Shown: positions 8,993 to 19,216, counted from the stretch's first letter. The stretch: 64,000 nt of DNA from RH-AL1 sp965198715 (GCA_965198715.1 CBDAPV010000002.1:186001-250000), one strand, 5' to 3'. Numbers and translations are program-made. Notes: generated from the sequence alone by a model not told the origin.

Positions 8993-9595
8993 ATGCCGAA
9001 CGACCTGATCCGTTACGACCTGCTCGTTCAGGAGGCCCTTTGCGGTGTGGTGAGCCGCGTGCTCGCCGAGGCCGCCAAGAACGGCCTGCCCGGCGATCAC
9101 CATTTCTACATCACCTTCCGCACCCATGCCCCGGGCGTGCGCCTCTCCAGCCGCATGCGCGATGCCTACCCGGAGGAAATGACGATCATCCTTCAGCATC
9201 AGTTCGAGGATTTGAAGGTGACCGAGCACGCCTTCGAGGTCGGGCTGTCGTTCAAGGGCGTGCCGGAGATGCTGCTGATCCCGTTCGAGGCCATGACCGG
9301 CTTCTTCGATCCTTCGGTGCAGTTCTCGCTCAAGTTCGAGCCGCTGACCGAGGGCGAGGTGGGGGAGGGGCCTGCGCCCGTGTCTTCGCCGCTGACGACG
9401 CCGGTGGCGCGCAGCGTGAACCTGATCAAGCCGGCGCCGCTCGCCCTCACCACCATCGCGCGAGACGCGGAGGCCGGCGCGACGCCGCCGCAGCCACCCG
9501 TCGCCGCACCCGCCCCCGCCGCAGCTTCGGCCGAGGAGCCCCGCGGCGAGCCCGCGAAGGTGGTCTCGATCGACGCGTTCCGGAAGAAGCCTTGA
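8993..9595 (+). CDS. sspB: SspB family ClpXP adaptor
   Basis: A 200-residue cytoplasmic protein that binds the ssrA tag and hands tagged substrates to the ClpXP protease. The first 125 residues match the alphaproteobacterial SspB fold (MPNDLIRYDLLVQEAL, then HFYITFRTHAPGVRLS and LIPFEAMTGFFDPSVQF). The rest is a Pro/Ala-rich flexible linker that ends in a short basic/hydrophobic tail (VVSIDAFRKKP), which in this family contacts the ClpX N-domain. The ATG at 8993 gives the canonical N-terminus. It lies about 200 bases downstream of ssrA on the same strand and its stop codon overlaps the next start (TTGA). Confidence 0.92.
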   Translation: MPNDLIRYDLLVQEALCGVVSRVLAEAAKNGLPGDHHFYITFRTHAPGVRLSSRMRDAYPEEMTIILQHQFEDLKVTEHAFEVGLSFKGVPEMLLIPFEAMTGFFDPSVQFSLKFEPLTEGEVGEGPAPVSSPLTTPVARSVNLIKPAPLALTTIARDAEAGATPPQPPVAAPAPAAASAEEPRGEPAKVVSIDAFRKKP

Positions 9596-9795
9596 GCGCC
9601 GAGCTTGTCAACCTGCGCCGCATCCGCAAGGCGTCAGCGCGAGTCGAGCGCGAGGCCGAAGCCGCCGCCAATCGCGCACGCCACGGCCGCACCAAGGGCG
9701 AGCGCGCCGTGCAGGTGCTGGAGACGCGGCGCGCTGGGCGCGCGCTCGACGGCGCCTTGCGCGACGCCGCCGTCGTCTCCGACGATGGCGGCTGA
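9592..9795 (+). CDS. DUF4169 family small basic protein
   Basis: A 67-residue, Arg/Ala-rich, highly helical protein. The N-terminus SAELVNLRRIRKASARVERE and the later NRARHGRTKGERAV match DUF4169, a short family found almost always near sspB in alphaproteobacteria. The only workable start is TTG at 9592, which overlaps the sspB stop as TTGA and so implies translational coupling; a start at this point gives the family's usual N-terminal length. The end overlaps the next gene by 11 bases. Function is unknown. The basic amphipathic character is compatible with nucleic acid or ribosome binding, which is only an inference. Confidence 0.8.
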   Translation: MSAELVNLRRIRKASARVEREAEAAANRARHGRTKGERAVQVLETRRAGRALDGALRDAAVVSDDGG

Positions 9796-10057
9796 GCGGC
9801 GGGCGCGCACCGCCATCACCAAGCATTCGCTGCTGATCGCCGGCCACCCGACCAGCATCTCGCTGGAAGACGCCTTCTGGCAGCGCCTGCGTCACGTCGC
9901 CAGCCTACGTGGCACGGCGCTGGCCGTGCTTGTCGCCGAGATCGACGCCGGCCGCGGCGAGGCCAATCTCTCGTCCGCGATCCGCGTCTTCCTGCTGGAG
10001 GAGGCGACGCGCGCCGACGCGGCGTCGCATGGCGGTGCGCCGGTTCCATCCCTATAA
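9785..10057 (+). CDS. Ribbon-helix-helix domain protein (RHH_4 type)
   Basis: A 90-residue protein. The segment TAITKHSLLIAGHPTSISLE followed by EDAFWQRLRHVASLRGTAL is the ribbon-helix-helix domain in its RHH_4 form, with a beta strand and two helices; the C-terminus includes NLSSAIRVFLLEEAT. Such proteins may bind DNA as dimers. The ATG at 9785 overlaps the DUF4169 stop by 11 bases, which makes a three-gene overlapping unit with sspB. Its target is unknown; autoregulation of the unit is a reasonable guess but is not shown. Confidence 0.8.
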   Translation: MAAERRARTAITKHSLLIAGHPTSISLEDAFWQRLRHVASLRGTALAVLVAEIDAGRGEANLSSAIRVFLLEEATRADAASHGGAPVPSL

Positions 10058-10064
10058 AGAGCGC

Positions 10065-11309
10065 ATGACTCCGCTCCTGATCATTTTCGTCGCCGCCACT
10101 GTCGCCTGGACGGTCCTGGAACTGGTGCTCTCGCTGCGCCAGACCCGCCACGTCTCCGCGCATCGCGACCGCGTCCCGGCCGATTTCGCCGGTACCGTCA
10201 CGCTCGACGAGCACCGCCAGGCGGCCGATTACACCGCCGCGCGCGAGCGCCTCTCGCGCTTCGAGACCCTCGCCGAGGCGCTGCTGCCGCTGTTCTGGGC
10301 GCTCGGCGGCATCGATCTCCTCTACGGCGCGCTGGCCCGGGCGGTCCCGCCCTCGCTGAGCCGTGGCGTGCTGTTCTTCCTGGTCACGGGGCTCGTCGGC
10401 ACGCTCGTCGGACTGCCCTTCGCCCTCATCCGCGCCTTCGGCATCGAGGCGCGCTTCGGCTTCAACAAGGTGACGCCGGCGCTCTTCGTCGCCGACAGGC
10501 TGAAGGGCGCCGTGATCTCGCTCCTCTTCACCGTGCCGCTGCTCTACGCGCTGCTCTTCGCCATGGACCATCTCGCCGGGCTGTGGTGGCTGTGGACCTG
10601 GGCCGGGCTGCTCGTGATCATGGTGGCCGCGCCCTCGGTCTTCGTGCGGCTGATCGCGCCGCGCTTCAACCGCTTCGAGCCGCTGGCCGATGCCGACCTG
10701 CGCGGCCGCATCGAGACGCTGCTCGCCCGCTCCGGCTTCACCGCGTCGGGCCTCTTCACCATGGACGCCTCGCGCCGCTCGACGCACGGCAACGCCTATT
10801 TCATCGGCTTCGGCCGCGCCAAGCGCATCGTGCTGTTCGACACGCTGATCGCGCGCTCGACTCCCGAGGAGATCGAGGCCGTCGTCGCCCACGAGCTTGG
10901 CCATTTCAAGCATCGCCACGTGATCTTCGGCCTCGCGCGCGCCGCGCTGATGCTGCTGGTCACCCTGGCGGCGTTCGGCTGGCTGGCACGCCAGCCGTGG
11001 CTGCTGCCGGCCTTCGGCGTGCACGCGCATTCCGACGCGCTGTCGCTCTACGTCTGCCTGCTGCTCAGCGGCGTGGTCAGCCCGCTTGGCGGGCTCTTCG
11101 GCAACTGGATCTCGCGCAAGAACGAGTTCGAGGCCGACGATTACGCCCGCCGCGCGGTCGGCGCCGACCCTATGGTGAGCGCGCTGACGCGGCTCTCGCG
11201 CGACAACGCCTCCACGCTGACGCCCGACCCCTGGTACTCGCTGGTGCACCACTCGCACCCCCCAGTGCCCGCGCGCGTCAGCCACCTGAGGAGTGCCGCG
11301 GCGACCTGA
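10065..11309 (+). CDS. M48 family zinc metallopeptidase (Ste24/CAAX protease-like)
   Basis: A 414-residue integral membrane protease. The N-terminal half has several membrane segments and resembles the peptidase_M48 N-terminal domain; the catalytic motif HELGHFKHRH (HExxH) lies at about residues 275-285, and the third zinc ligand Glu is expected in NEFEADDYARRAVG. Length and order fit the Ste24-like branch. The ATG at 10065 begins a hydrophobic helix (MTPLLIIFVAATVAWTVLEL). It lies 7 bases after the RHH gene on the same strand, so it may be transcribed with the sspB unit. It is convergent with trxB. Confidence 0.9.
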   Translation: MTPLLIIFVAATVAWTVLELVLSLRQTRHVSAHRDRVPADFAGTVTLDEHRQAADYTAARERLSRFETLAEALLPLFWALGGIDLLYGALARAVPPSLSRGVLFFLVTGLVGTLVGLPFALIRAFGIEARFGFNKVTPALFVADRLKGAVISLLFTVPLLYALLFAMDHLAGLWWLWTWAGLLVIMVAAPSVFVRLIAPRFNRFEPLADADLRGRIETLLARSGFTASGLFTMDASRRSTHGNAYFIGFGRAKRIVLFDTLIARSTPEEIEAVVAHELGHFKHRHVIFGLARAALMLLVTLAAFGWLARQPWLLPAFGVHAHSDALSLYVCLLLSGVVSPLGGLFGNWISRKNEFEADDYARRAVGADPMVSALTRLSRDNASTLTPDPWYSLVHHSHPPVPARVSHLRSAAAT

Positions 11310-11360
11310 TCCTCTCCCGTGAAACGGAGGGAGGGGACCCCTGCTTCGCGGGTGAGGATC
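11308..11360. terminator. Palindromic segment between convergent M48 and trxB genes
   Basis: GATCCTC at 11308-11314 is mirrored by GAGGATC at 11354-11360, with an inner CTCCCGTGAAACGGAGGGAG that can also fold. It lies exactly between two convergent genes and overlaps both stop codons, so a two-way terminator is plausible. There is no clean T tract. Confidence 0.45.
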
Positions 11361-12351
11361 AAGCGGCGTCGCGCGTGGCCGTGCTGGGTAGCGCCGACAG
11401 CGAGCCGAGCTTCAACGCCAGCCAGCGATCGACCTCGAGGGCGGCCATGCAGCCCATGCCGGCGGCGGTGACGGCCTGGCGCCACACGTCGTCGGTGACG
11501 TCGCCGGCGGCAAACACGCCCTCGATGCTGGTCGCGGTGGAGTTCGGCGCCGTCTGGATGTAGCCGGCGCCCTTCAGCTCCAGTTGGTCGTGGAAGAGGT
11601 CGGTGGCCGGGCTGTGGCCGATGGCGACGAAAACGCCGTGGATCGAGAGGTTGCGCGTGCCGCCATCGAGCGTGCTCTTCAGTCGTACGCCGGTGACGCC
11701 CAGCGGCTCGCCGTCGCCGAGGATCTCCTCGATTGCGTGATTCCAGATCACGGCGACGTTGGGCCGAGCGAACAGCCGCTCCTGAAGGATGCGCTCGGCG
11801 CGGAATGAGTCGCGGCGGTGCACCACCGTCACGTGCCGCGCGAGCTGGGTCAGGTAGAGCGCCTCTTCGACCGCGCTGTTGCCGCCGCCGACCACCACCA
11901 CGTCCTTGCCGCGGTAGAAGAAGCCGTCGCAGGTGGCGCAGGCGGAGACGCCGTAGCCCTTGAATTTCTCTTCGGACGGCAGCCCAAGCCATCGCGCCCG
12001 CGCGCCGGTGCAGATCACCAGCGCGTCCGCGGTATAGGTGGTGCCGCTGTCGCCCTTGAGCGTGAACGGCCGCGTCGAGAGGTCGGCGGAGACGATGTGG
12101 TCCGACACCATCTGCGTGCCGACGTGCTCGGCCTGCTTGCGCATCTGCTCCATGAGCCAGGGGCCCTGGATCGGATCGGCGAAGCCGGGATAGTTCTCGA
12201 CGTCGGTCGTGATCATAAGCTGGCCACCCGGCTCAAAGCCGGAGATCAGCATCGGCTTGAGCATGGCCCGGGCGGCATAGACCGCGCAGGTGTAGCCGGC
12301 CGGGCCCGAGCCGACGATGACGAGCGGGGCGTGGCGGGTCTCGGCGTCCAT
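11359..12351 (-). CDS. trxB: Thioredoxin-disulfide reductase
   Basis: A 330-residue FAD flavoprotein that passes electrons from NADPH to thioredoxin in the cytoplasm. Visible features: the FAD-binding GSGPAGYTCAVYAARA near the N-terminus, the redox centre CATCDG at about residue 145, the NADPH-binding VVVGGGNSAVEEALYL, and the C-terminal FAD motif VFAAGDVTDD. Length and order are those of low-molecular-weight TrxB. The ATG at 12351 gives a normal N-terminus. It is read in the same direction as the efflux operon upstream, separated by about 85 bases from the end of the permease gene. Confidence 0.95.
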   Translation of the reverse strand: MDAETRHAPLVIVGSGPAGYTCAVYAARAMLKPMLISGFEPGGQLMITTDVENYPGFADPIQGPWLMEQMRKQAEHVGTQMVSDHIVSADLSTRPFTLKGDSGTTYTADALVICTGARARWLGLPSEEKFKGYGVSACATCDGFFYRGKDVVVVGGGNSAVEEALYLTQLARHVTVVHRRDSFRAERILQERLFARPNVAVIWNHAIEEILGDGEPLGVTGVRLKSTLDGGTRNLSIHGVFVAIGHSPATDLFHDQLELKGAGYIQTAPNSTATSIEGVFAAGDVTDDVWRQAVTAAGMGCMAALEVDRWLALKLGSLSALPSTATRDAA

Positions 12352-12436
12352 GGACCTCTCGCGTCGGCCGGGGCGAGAAGGGCCGGCCTGGAGGTGTTCA
12401 TATGGCGGGGCGGCGAGGGCCGCAACAGGGCGCGCG

Positions 12437-15400
12437 TCAGGCTTCGATCGGCGAAACCGGCCGTGGCGGCGCGGCGGCGTTCCGTCGCCGCCGCCCGAAC
12501 AGCCGCTGCACCGTGACGTAGAACACCGGCGTGAAGATCAGGCCGAAGCCGGTGACCCCGAGCATGCCGAAGAACACGGTGGTGCCGAGCGTCTGCCGCA
12601 TCTCGGCGCCGGCGCCGGTCGCCAGCAGCAGCGGGATCACGCCCAGGATGAAGGCGAACGAGGTCATCAGGATCGGCCTGAGCCTGGTGCGCGCCGCCTG
12701 GGTCGCCGCCTCGGCCGGGGTCTCGCCGCGTTCCTCCGCCTGCTTGGCGAATTCCACGATGAGGATGGCGTTCTTGGCGGCGAGGCCGACCAGCACGACG
12801 AAGCCGATCTGCGCCAGGATGTCGACGTTCAGGGCGCGGTAGATCAGCCCGGTGACGGCGGCGAGCAGGCACATCGGCACGATCAGCACCACCGAGAGCG
12901 GCAGGCTCCAGCTCTCGTATTGCGCGGAGAGCACCAGGAACACGAAGAACACGCTGGCCGCGAAGATCAGCAGCGTCGTGTTCTTGGCCACTGTCTGCTG
13001 ATAGGCGAGGTCGGTCCACTCGTAGCTCATGCCCTGCGGCAGCCGCTCGGCCGCGATCCTGGCCATGACCTGGAGGCCGTAGCTCGAGGCGAAGCCGGGC
13101 GCCGTGCCGCCCTGGACCTCGGCGGCGGGGTAGAGGTTGTAGCGCGGCACGCGGTAGGGATCGGTGGTGCGATGCATGCTCGCCACCGAGCCGATCGGCA
13201 CCATCGCGCCGGCGTTGTTGCGGGTCTTGAGGTGACGGATGTCCTCGGTCGTGTTGCGGAAGCGGCCGTCGGCCTGTGCCAGCACCTCGTAGGTGCGGCC
13301 GAGATAGTTGAAGTCGTTGACGTAGGCCGAGCCGAGATAGACCTGCATCGCCTCGAAGACGCGGGCCGGCGGCACGCCGAGCTTCTCGGCCTTCACCCGG
13401 TCGACATCGGCGTAGATGCTCGGCGTGCCGGTGGAGAACGGCGTGAACAGCTGCGCCATGCCCGGCACCTTGCTCGCCTCGCCGATGATCTCCTGCGCCG
13501 CCGCCGAGAGCGCGCGGGGCCCGAGGTTCTTCTGGTCCTCCAGCATCATCTTGAAGCCGCCGGCGGTGCCGAGCCCCGGCACCGGCGGCGGCGGGATGGC
13601 GATGATGAAGGCCTCCTTGATACCCGACAGCTTCTTGCGGATGTCGGCGAGGATCACCGGCATGGTCAGGCCCTTGCCGACGCGCTCCTCGAATGGCGCG
13701 AGGCCGGCGAAGATGGCGCCGGCGTTGGAGGCGTTGGTGAAGGTGGCGCCGTCGAAGCCGGCAAAGGCGACCTCGTGCTCGACGCCGGGCACGGTTTTGA
13801 GGATCGCGCTGGCCTCGCGGATCACCTTGTCGGTGCGCTCCAGCGAGGCGCCGGGCGGCAGCTGCACCACGGTGATGAGGTAGCCGAGGTCCTGGTCGGG
13901 GATGAAGCCGGTGGGGGCGCGGGCGAACTGCACGCCGGTGAGGCCGATCAGCCCGGCGTAGGCGATCAGCACGAGGGCGGCGAGCCGCACCAGGCGCCCG
14001 ACGAGACGGCCGTAGCCGTTCGACAGCCAATCGAAGCCGGCGTTGAACGCATCGAAGAAGAACACCACCGGGCGCGCGATCAGCGGCACGCGGCGCTTGC
14101 CGTGGGCGACGTGCGGCTTGAACAGCAGCGCGCAGAGCGCCGGGCTCAGCGTCAGCGACACGAAGGCCGAGACGATGGTCGAGGCGGCGATCGTGACGGC
14201 GAACTGGCGGAAGAACTGCCCCGAGATGCCGGAGATGAAGGCCGAGGGCACGAACACGGCGCAGAGCGTCAGCGCGATGGCGATGAGCGCGCCGCCGACC
14301 TCGTCCATGGTGCGGTGCGCCGCCTCGCGCGGGGAGAGCCCGGCGGCGATGTTGCGCTCGACGTTCTCGACCACGACGATGGCGTCGTCGACCACGATGC
14401 CGACCGCCAGCACTAGGCCGAACAGACTGAGGTTGTTGAGCGACAGGCCGAAGGCTTCGAGCACGGTGAAGGTGCCCACGAGCGAGATCGGGATCGCCAC
14501 GATGGGGATGATCGAGGCGCGCCAAGTCTGCAGGAAGAGGATCACCACCACTACGACGAGGCCGATGGCCTCGAGGATGGTGCGCAGCACCTCCTGCACC
14601 GATTGCGAGATGAACACCGTCGTGTCGTAGACGATCTCGTACTTCAGCCCCGGCGGGAACTGCTTCGACATGGTGGCCATGGCGGCCTTGACGCGCTCGG
14701 CCATGGCGAGCGCGTTGGTGCCGGGCTGCTGGTAGATCAGCAGTGGCACGGCGCTGAGCCCGTCGAGATAGCCGTTGGCGCCGTAGTTCAGGCCGCCGAG
14801 CTCGACGTATCCGACGTCGCGCACGCGGGTGACGCGGCCCTGGCCGTCGGACTTCACGATGACGTCGGCGAACTGCGCCGGTTCGGTCAGCCGCCCCAGC
14901 GTCTTGACGTTGAGCTGGAAGGCGCCGGCGCGCGCCACAGGTGGCTGCGCCAGCACGCCGGCGGAGACCTGCACGTTCTGGGCCTGCAGCGCGGCGACGA
15001 TCTCGCCGGCGGTGAGGTCGCGCGCGGCGGCCTTGTCCGGGTCGAGCCAGATGCGCATGGCGTAGTCGTGGTTGCCGAAGACCTGGACGTCGCCGACGCC
15101 CTCGAGGCGGCTCAGCGCATCGCGGATATGCAGCGTGGCGTAGTTCGACATGTAGAGCTGGTCGCGCGAGCTGTCGGGCGACAGCAGGTGGATGACCATG
15201 AGGAGGTCTGGCGAGGCCTTCTTCACGGTGATGCCGAGGCGCTGCACCACGTCGGGCAGCCGCGGTGTGGCGATGGCGACTCGGTTCTGGGTGAGCACCT
15301 GCGCGGTGTCGAGGTCGGTGCCGAGCCGGAAGGTCACCGTCAGCAGCAGGTTGCCGTCGCCTGTCGACTGGCTCGAGAAGTAGAGCATGTTCTCGACGCC

Positions 15401-15616
15401 GTTGATCTGCTGCTCGAGCGGCGTCGCCACGGTGTTGGCGACCACCTCGGCGGAGGCGCCGGGATAGCTCGCGGTGACCTGGATCGTCGGCGGCGCGATC
15501 TCCGGGTATTGCGCGATTGGCAGGGCGATGTAGGCCACCGCGCCGATGATGGTGATGAAGAGGCTCACCACCACGGCGAAGATCGGCCGCTCGATGAAGA
15601 AGTGCGAGAGACGCAT
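12437..15616 (-). CDS. RND efflux permease (HAE1/AcrB type)
   Basis: A 1059-residue inner-membrane drug/proton antiporter that forms the pump of a tripartite system. The N-terminus MRLSHFFIERPIFAVVVSL is typical, the proton-relay aspartates are in GIVVDDAIVVVENVER (about residues 405-420), and twelve membrane segments with two large periplasmic domains are seen, including a late GLAAKNAILIVEFAKQ. The ATG at 15616 is chosen because it opens directly onto the first transmembrane helix. It follows the adaptor gene by 37 bases. No outer-membrane channel gene is nearby, so the pump presumably uses a TolC-type channel encoded elsewhere. Confidence 0.95.
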   Translation of the reverse strand: MRLSHFFIERPIFAVVVSLFITIIGAVAYIALPIAQYPEIAPPTIQVTASYPGASAEVVANTVATPLEQQINGVENMLYFSSQSTGDGNLLLTVTFRLGTDLDTAQVLTQNRVAIATPRLPDVVQRLGITVKKASPDLLMVIHLLSPDSSRDQLYMSNYATLHIRDALSRLEGVGDVQVFGNHDYAMRIWLDPDKAAARDLTAGEIVAALQAQNVQVSAGVLAQPPVARAGAFQLNVKTLGRLTEPAQFADVIVKSDGQGRVTRVRDVGYVELGGLNYGANGYLDGLSAVPLLIYQQPGTNALAMAERVKAAMATMSKQFPPGLKYEIVYDTTVFISQSVQEVLRTILEAIGLVVVVVILFLQTWRASIIPIVAIPISLVGTFTVLEAFGLSLNNLSLFGLVLAVGIVVDDAIVVVENVERNIAAGLSPREAAHRTMDEVGGALIAIALTLCAVFVPSAFISGISGQFFRQFAVTIAASTIVSAFVSLTLSPALCALLFKPHVAHGKRRVPLIARPVVFFFDAFNAGFDWLSNGYGRLVGRLVRLAALVLIAYAGLIGLTGVQFARAPTGFIPDQDLGYLITVVQLPPGASLERTDKVIREASAILKTVPGVEHEVAFAGFDGATFTNASNAGAIFAGLAPFEERVGKGLTMPVILADIRKKLSGIKEAFIIAIPPPPVPGLGTAGGFKMMLEDQKNLGPRALSAAAQEIIGEASKVPGMAQLFTPFSTGTPSIYADVDRVKAEKLGVPPARVFEAMQVYLGSAYVNDFNYLGRTYEVLAQADGRFRNTTEDIRHLKTRNNAGAMVPIGSVASMHRTTDPYRVPRYNLYPAAEVQGGTAPGFASSYGLQVMARIAAERLPQGMSYEWTDLAYQQTVAKNTTLLIFAASVFFVFLVLSAQYESWSLPLSVVLIVPMCLLAAVTGLIYRALNVDILAQIGFVVLVGLAAKNAILIVEFAKQAEERGETPAEAATQAARTRLRPILMTSFAFILGVIPLLLATGAGAEMRQTLGTTVFFGMLGVTGFGLIFTPVFYVTVQRLFGRRRRNAAAPPRPVSPIEA

Positions 15617-15653
15617 CAATGACCCTTCCGGGTGAGGATCAGCCCGATTGAGT

Positions 15654-16916
15654 TCAACCCTGGTCCGGCGCCGGCGCGATCGTGCTGGACTGCGGCGTGA
15701 CCTTGCCACCAGGGCGGGCGAACATCAGCCCGTCGACGATGACGCGATCGTCGGGCTTGAGACCGCTCTTGACGATGCGCAGCTCTCCCACCGGTTCGCC
15801 GATCTCGACCACCTTGGGCACCACCGTGCCATCGGGCGCCACCGTCATCACCAGCGTGCGCGACTGGTCGGTGCTGATGGCGGCTTCCGGCACCAGCAAC
15901 GTGTCGGCGGGCGCGGCGGTCGGCACGCGCAGCCGCGCGAACTGCCCGGCGGCGATGAGGAGATCGTGGTTGGGCACCGTGGCGCGAGCATGCAGCGTGC
16001 CCGACGAGCGATCCATCTCGTTGTCGAGGAAGTCGAGCGCGCCGTGGTGCTTCCAGCCGCTCTCGTCGGACAGCTCGACGTCGACGCTGCGGTCGATGGC
16101 GTGGCCGTCGTGCGGCCGGTGCAGGAAGCGCTGGTAGGCGACATAGTCGCTCTCGCCCATGTCGAAGTCGAGGTAGATCGGGTCCTGCGAGACGATGGTG
16201 GTCAGCATCGTCGTGGCGCCGCCGCCCTGGCCGCCGGCGACGAGGTTGCCGGTGGAGACGAGGTGGCGGCCGATGCGGCCGGAGATCGGCGCGATGATAC
16301 GGGTCCAGCCCATGTCGAGCTCGGCCTTGCGCACGGCGGCCTTGGCCTGGTCCAGCGCCGCATCGGCGGCCAGGCGCTGCTCGGTGCGCTGATCGAGCGT
16401 CTCGCGCGAGGCGAAGCTCGAGGTGACGAGATTGCTGGTTCGCTCGAGCTGCTGGCCGGAGAGCTTCAGCGCCGCCTCGGCGGTGGCGACCTGGGCGCGG
16501 GCGTTCTGCAGGGCGATGTCGTAGGGCCGCGGGTCGATGACGAAGAGCAGGTCGCCCTGCTTCACCAGCTGACCGTCGGTGAAGTGGATCTCGGTGAGGT
16601 AGCCGCTGACCTGGGCGCGGATCTCGACGCGGTCGATCGCCGAGAACTGGCCGGTGAAGCTGGTCCAGGTGGTGAGCCGCTGCCGGAGCGGCGCGGCGAC
16701 CATCACCTTCGGCGGCGCCATGGCTGGCGTGGCCACCTCGGGCACCGGTGCCGTCACCATGCGGGTGGCGACGACCACGGCGGCAACGACGACGATCGCG
16801 AGCAGGCCGGTACGCAGCACCCGCGTCCAAGGCCGGCGCGCCGGCCGTGCGCGCGGCGCCGACGCGAGCGGCGAAGGCGCTGCAGTCGCCTCATCGTCCT
16901 CGACCTCGCGCGTCAT
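15654..16916 (-). CDS. RND efflux periplasmic adaptor (membrane fusion protein)
   Basis: A 420-residue adaptor that links the inner-membrane pump to the outer-membrane channel. There is one N-terminal membrane segment (VLRTGLLAIVVVAAVVVATR) after a short cytoplasmic leader. The biotinyl-lipoyl-like half motifs (VEIRAQVSGYLTEIHFTDGQ and GWTRIIAPISGRIGRHLVST) flank a coiled-coil hairpin, followed by beta-barrel and membrane-proximal domains. The ATG at 16916 is preferred over a start 12 codons upstream, which would run through the operator palindrome at 16937-16950. It is the first gene of the pump pair. Confidence 0.93.
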   Translation of the reverse strand: MTREVEDDEATAAPSPLASAPRARPARRPWTRVLRTGLLAIVVVAAVVVATRMVTAPVPEVATPAMAPPKVMVAAPLRQRLTTWTSFTGQFSAIDRVEIRAQVSGYLTEIHFTDGQLVKQGDLLFVIDPRPYDIALQNARAQVATAEAALKLSGQQLERTSNLVTSSFASRETLDQRTEQRLAADAALDQAKAAVRKAELDMGWTRIIAPISGRIGRHLVSTGNLVAGGQGGGATTMLTTIVSQDPIYLDFDMGESDYVAYQRFLHRPHDGHAIDRSVDVELSDESGWKHHGALDFLDNEMDRSSGTLHARATVPNHDLLIAAGQFARLRVPTAAPADTLLVPEAAISTDQSRTLVMTVAPDGTVVPKVVEIGEPVGELRIVKSGLKPDDRVIVDGLMFARPGGKVTPQSSTIAPAPDQG

Positions 16917-16936
16917 GCCTCGCTCCCAGCAGAACA

Positions 16937-16950
16937 GTACCGATCGGTAC
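16937..16950. promoter_or_regulatory. Probable TetR operator upstream of the adaptor gene
   Basis: GTACCGATCGGTAC is a perfect 14-base palindrome 20 bases upstream of the adaptor start. It shares its half-site (GTACC-4-GGTA) with the site at 17644-17657 in front of the repressor gene, as expected for one regulator acting on both. Confidence 0.7.
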
Positions 16951-16974
16951 AATATCGGTAGTCAGACGCCGGGA

Positions 16975-17604
16975 TCAAGCGGAGACTTTGTGCACCGCGG
17001 TACGATCCCGGGCAGGCTCTCGGGACGGCCACGCGCGCAGCGCCAGTTCCGCGATGGTCCTCAACGACGCGCCGGAGACGCCGGTGCTGGCCTGAAAGGC
17101 GAGACCGGCGGCGACCATCATGACGAAGCCCGCCAGCGCCGTGGGATCGACATCCTTCGGCAGGTCGCCTTCGAGATGGGCGCGTTCGAGACGGCTCGCC
17201 AACTCGCCCTCGAAGACCTTGCGGCGGCGCAGCGTCTCTTCCTTGATCGGGTCGGCGGCGGCCGAGCAGGCCAGCGCGCCGTTCATGCTCATGCAGCCCG
17301 GCGGGTGCTCGCCGTCCGCCGCCGTCGCGCGAACCATGCCGAGCAGGATGCCTGCCGCCACCTGGCGCGAGGTGGCGGCCTCCAGCGCCTCTCGCATGAA
17401 CCCCATGTACTTCATGTCGTAGAGGTCGAGCGCCTTGCGGAACAGCTCCTCCTTGTTGCCGTAGGAGGCGTAGAGGCTCGGCTTGGTGATGCCCATCGCG
17501 GCGGTGAGCTCCGCCATCGAGGCGCCCTCGAAGCCCCGACGCCAGAACACCTCCAAGGCCTTCTCCAGCGCGCCGTGCAGGCAGAATTCCCGCGGCCGTC
17601 CCAT
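16975..17604 (-). CDS. TetR/AcrR family transcriptional repressor
   Basis: A 209-residue regulator. The N-terminal helix-turn-helix is clear (GASMAELTAAMGITKPSLYA, ending in the family-typical YASYGNKEELF), followed by a ligand-binding helical domain with a Cys/Met-rich part (GCMSMNGALACSAAADPIKE). It resembles the group with a TetR_C domain that represses RND pumps. It lies immediately upstream of the adaptor gene and in the same direction, with an operator on each side of it. Autoregulation and repression of the pump follow from this layout. The inducer cannot be guessed. Confidence 0.92.
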   Translation of the reverse strand: MGRPREFCLHGALEKALEVFWRRGFEGASMAELTAAMGITKPSLYASYGNKEELFRKALDLYDMKYMGFMREALEAATSRQVAAGILLGMVRATAADGEHPPGCMSMNGALACSAAADPIKEETLRRRKVFEGELASRLERAHLEGDLPKDVDPTALAGFVMMVAAGLAFQASTGVSGASLRTIAELALRAWPSREPARDRTAVHKVSA

Positions 17605-17643
17605 GGCGATGGATGCTCCTTGTTGGTCGCCGAAGAGGATTTT

Positions 17644-17657
17644 GTACCAAGCGGTAT
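17644..17657. promoter_or_regulatory. Probable TetR operator upstream of the repressor gene
   Basis: GTACCAAGCGGTAT lies 40 bases upstream of the repressor start. It matches the spacing and half-sites of the perfect palindrome at 16937-16950, with one mismatch at the outer base. Confidence 0.6.
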
Positions 17658-17866
17658 ATGAACACGAGCCGGCCGCCGGTCCAGCATGGAAAACGCTTTA
17701 GAGACATGCGCGTGGCTTGCCAAAGCACGCTGTCGTGCTAAACGGACACGTTCCTAATGTTTGGTCAGGCCTCCACGCACGCGCTCCCCGCGCAAATCGC
17801 GTCCCGGCTCATATCCCGAACCTCGGCCGCCCGGCCTCTTCCGAACTGCCCCCAGGTCTCTTTCCC

Positions 17867-19216
<1,350 letters not shown>

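Noticed and set aside
12317..14416. A 699-codon plus-strand frame opposite the RND permease
   Set aside because: Composition typical of a shadow frame (Arg, Ala, Gly, His); the permease on the other strand is certain.
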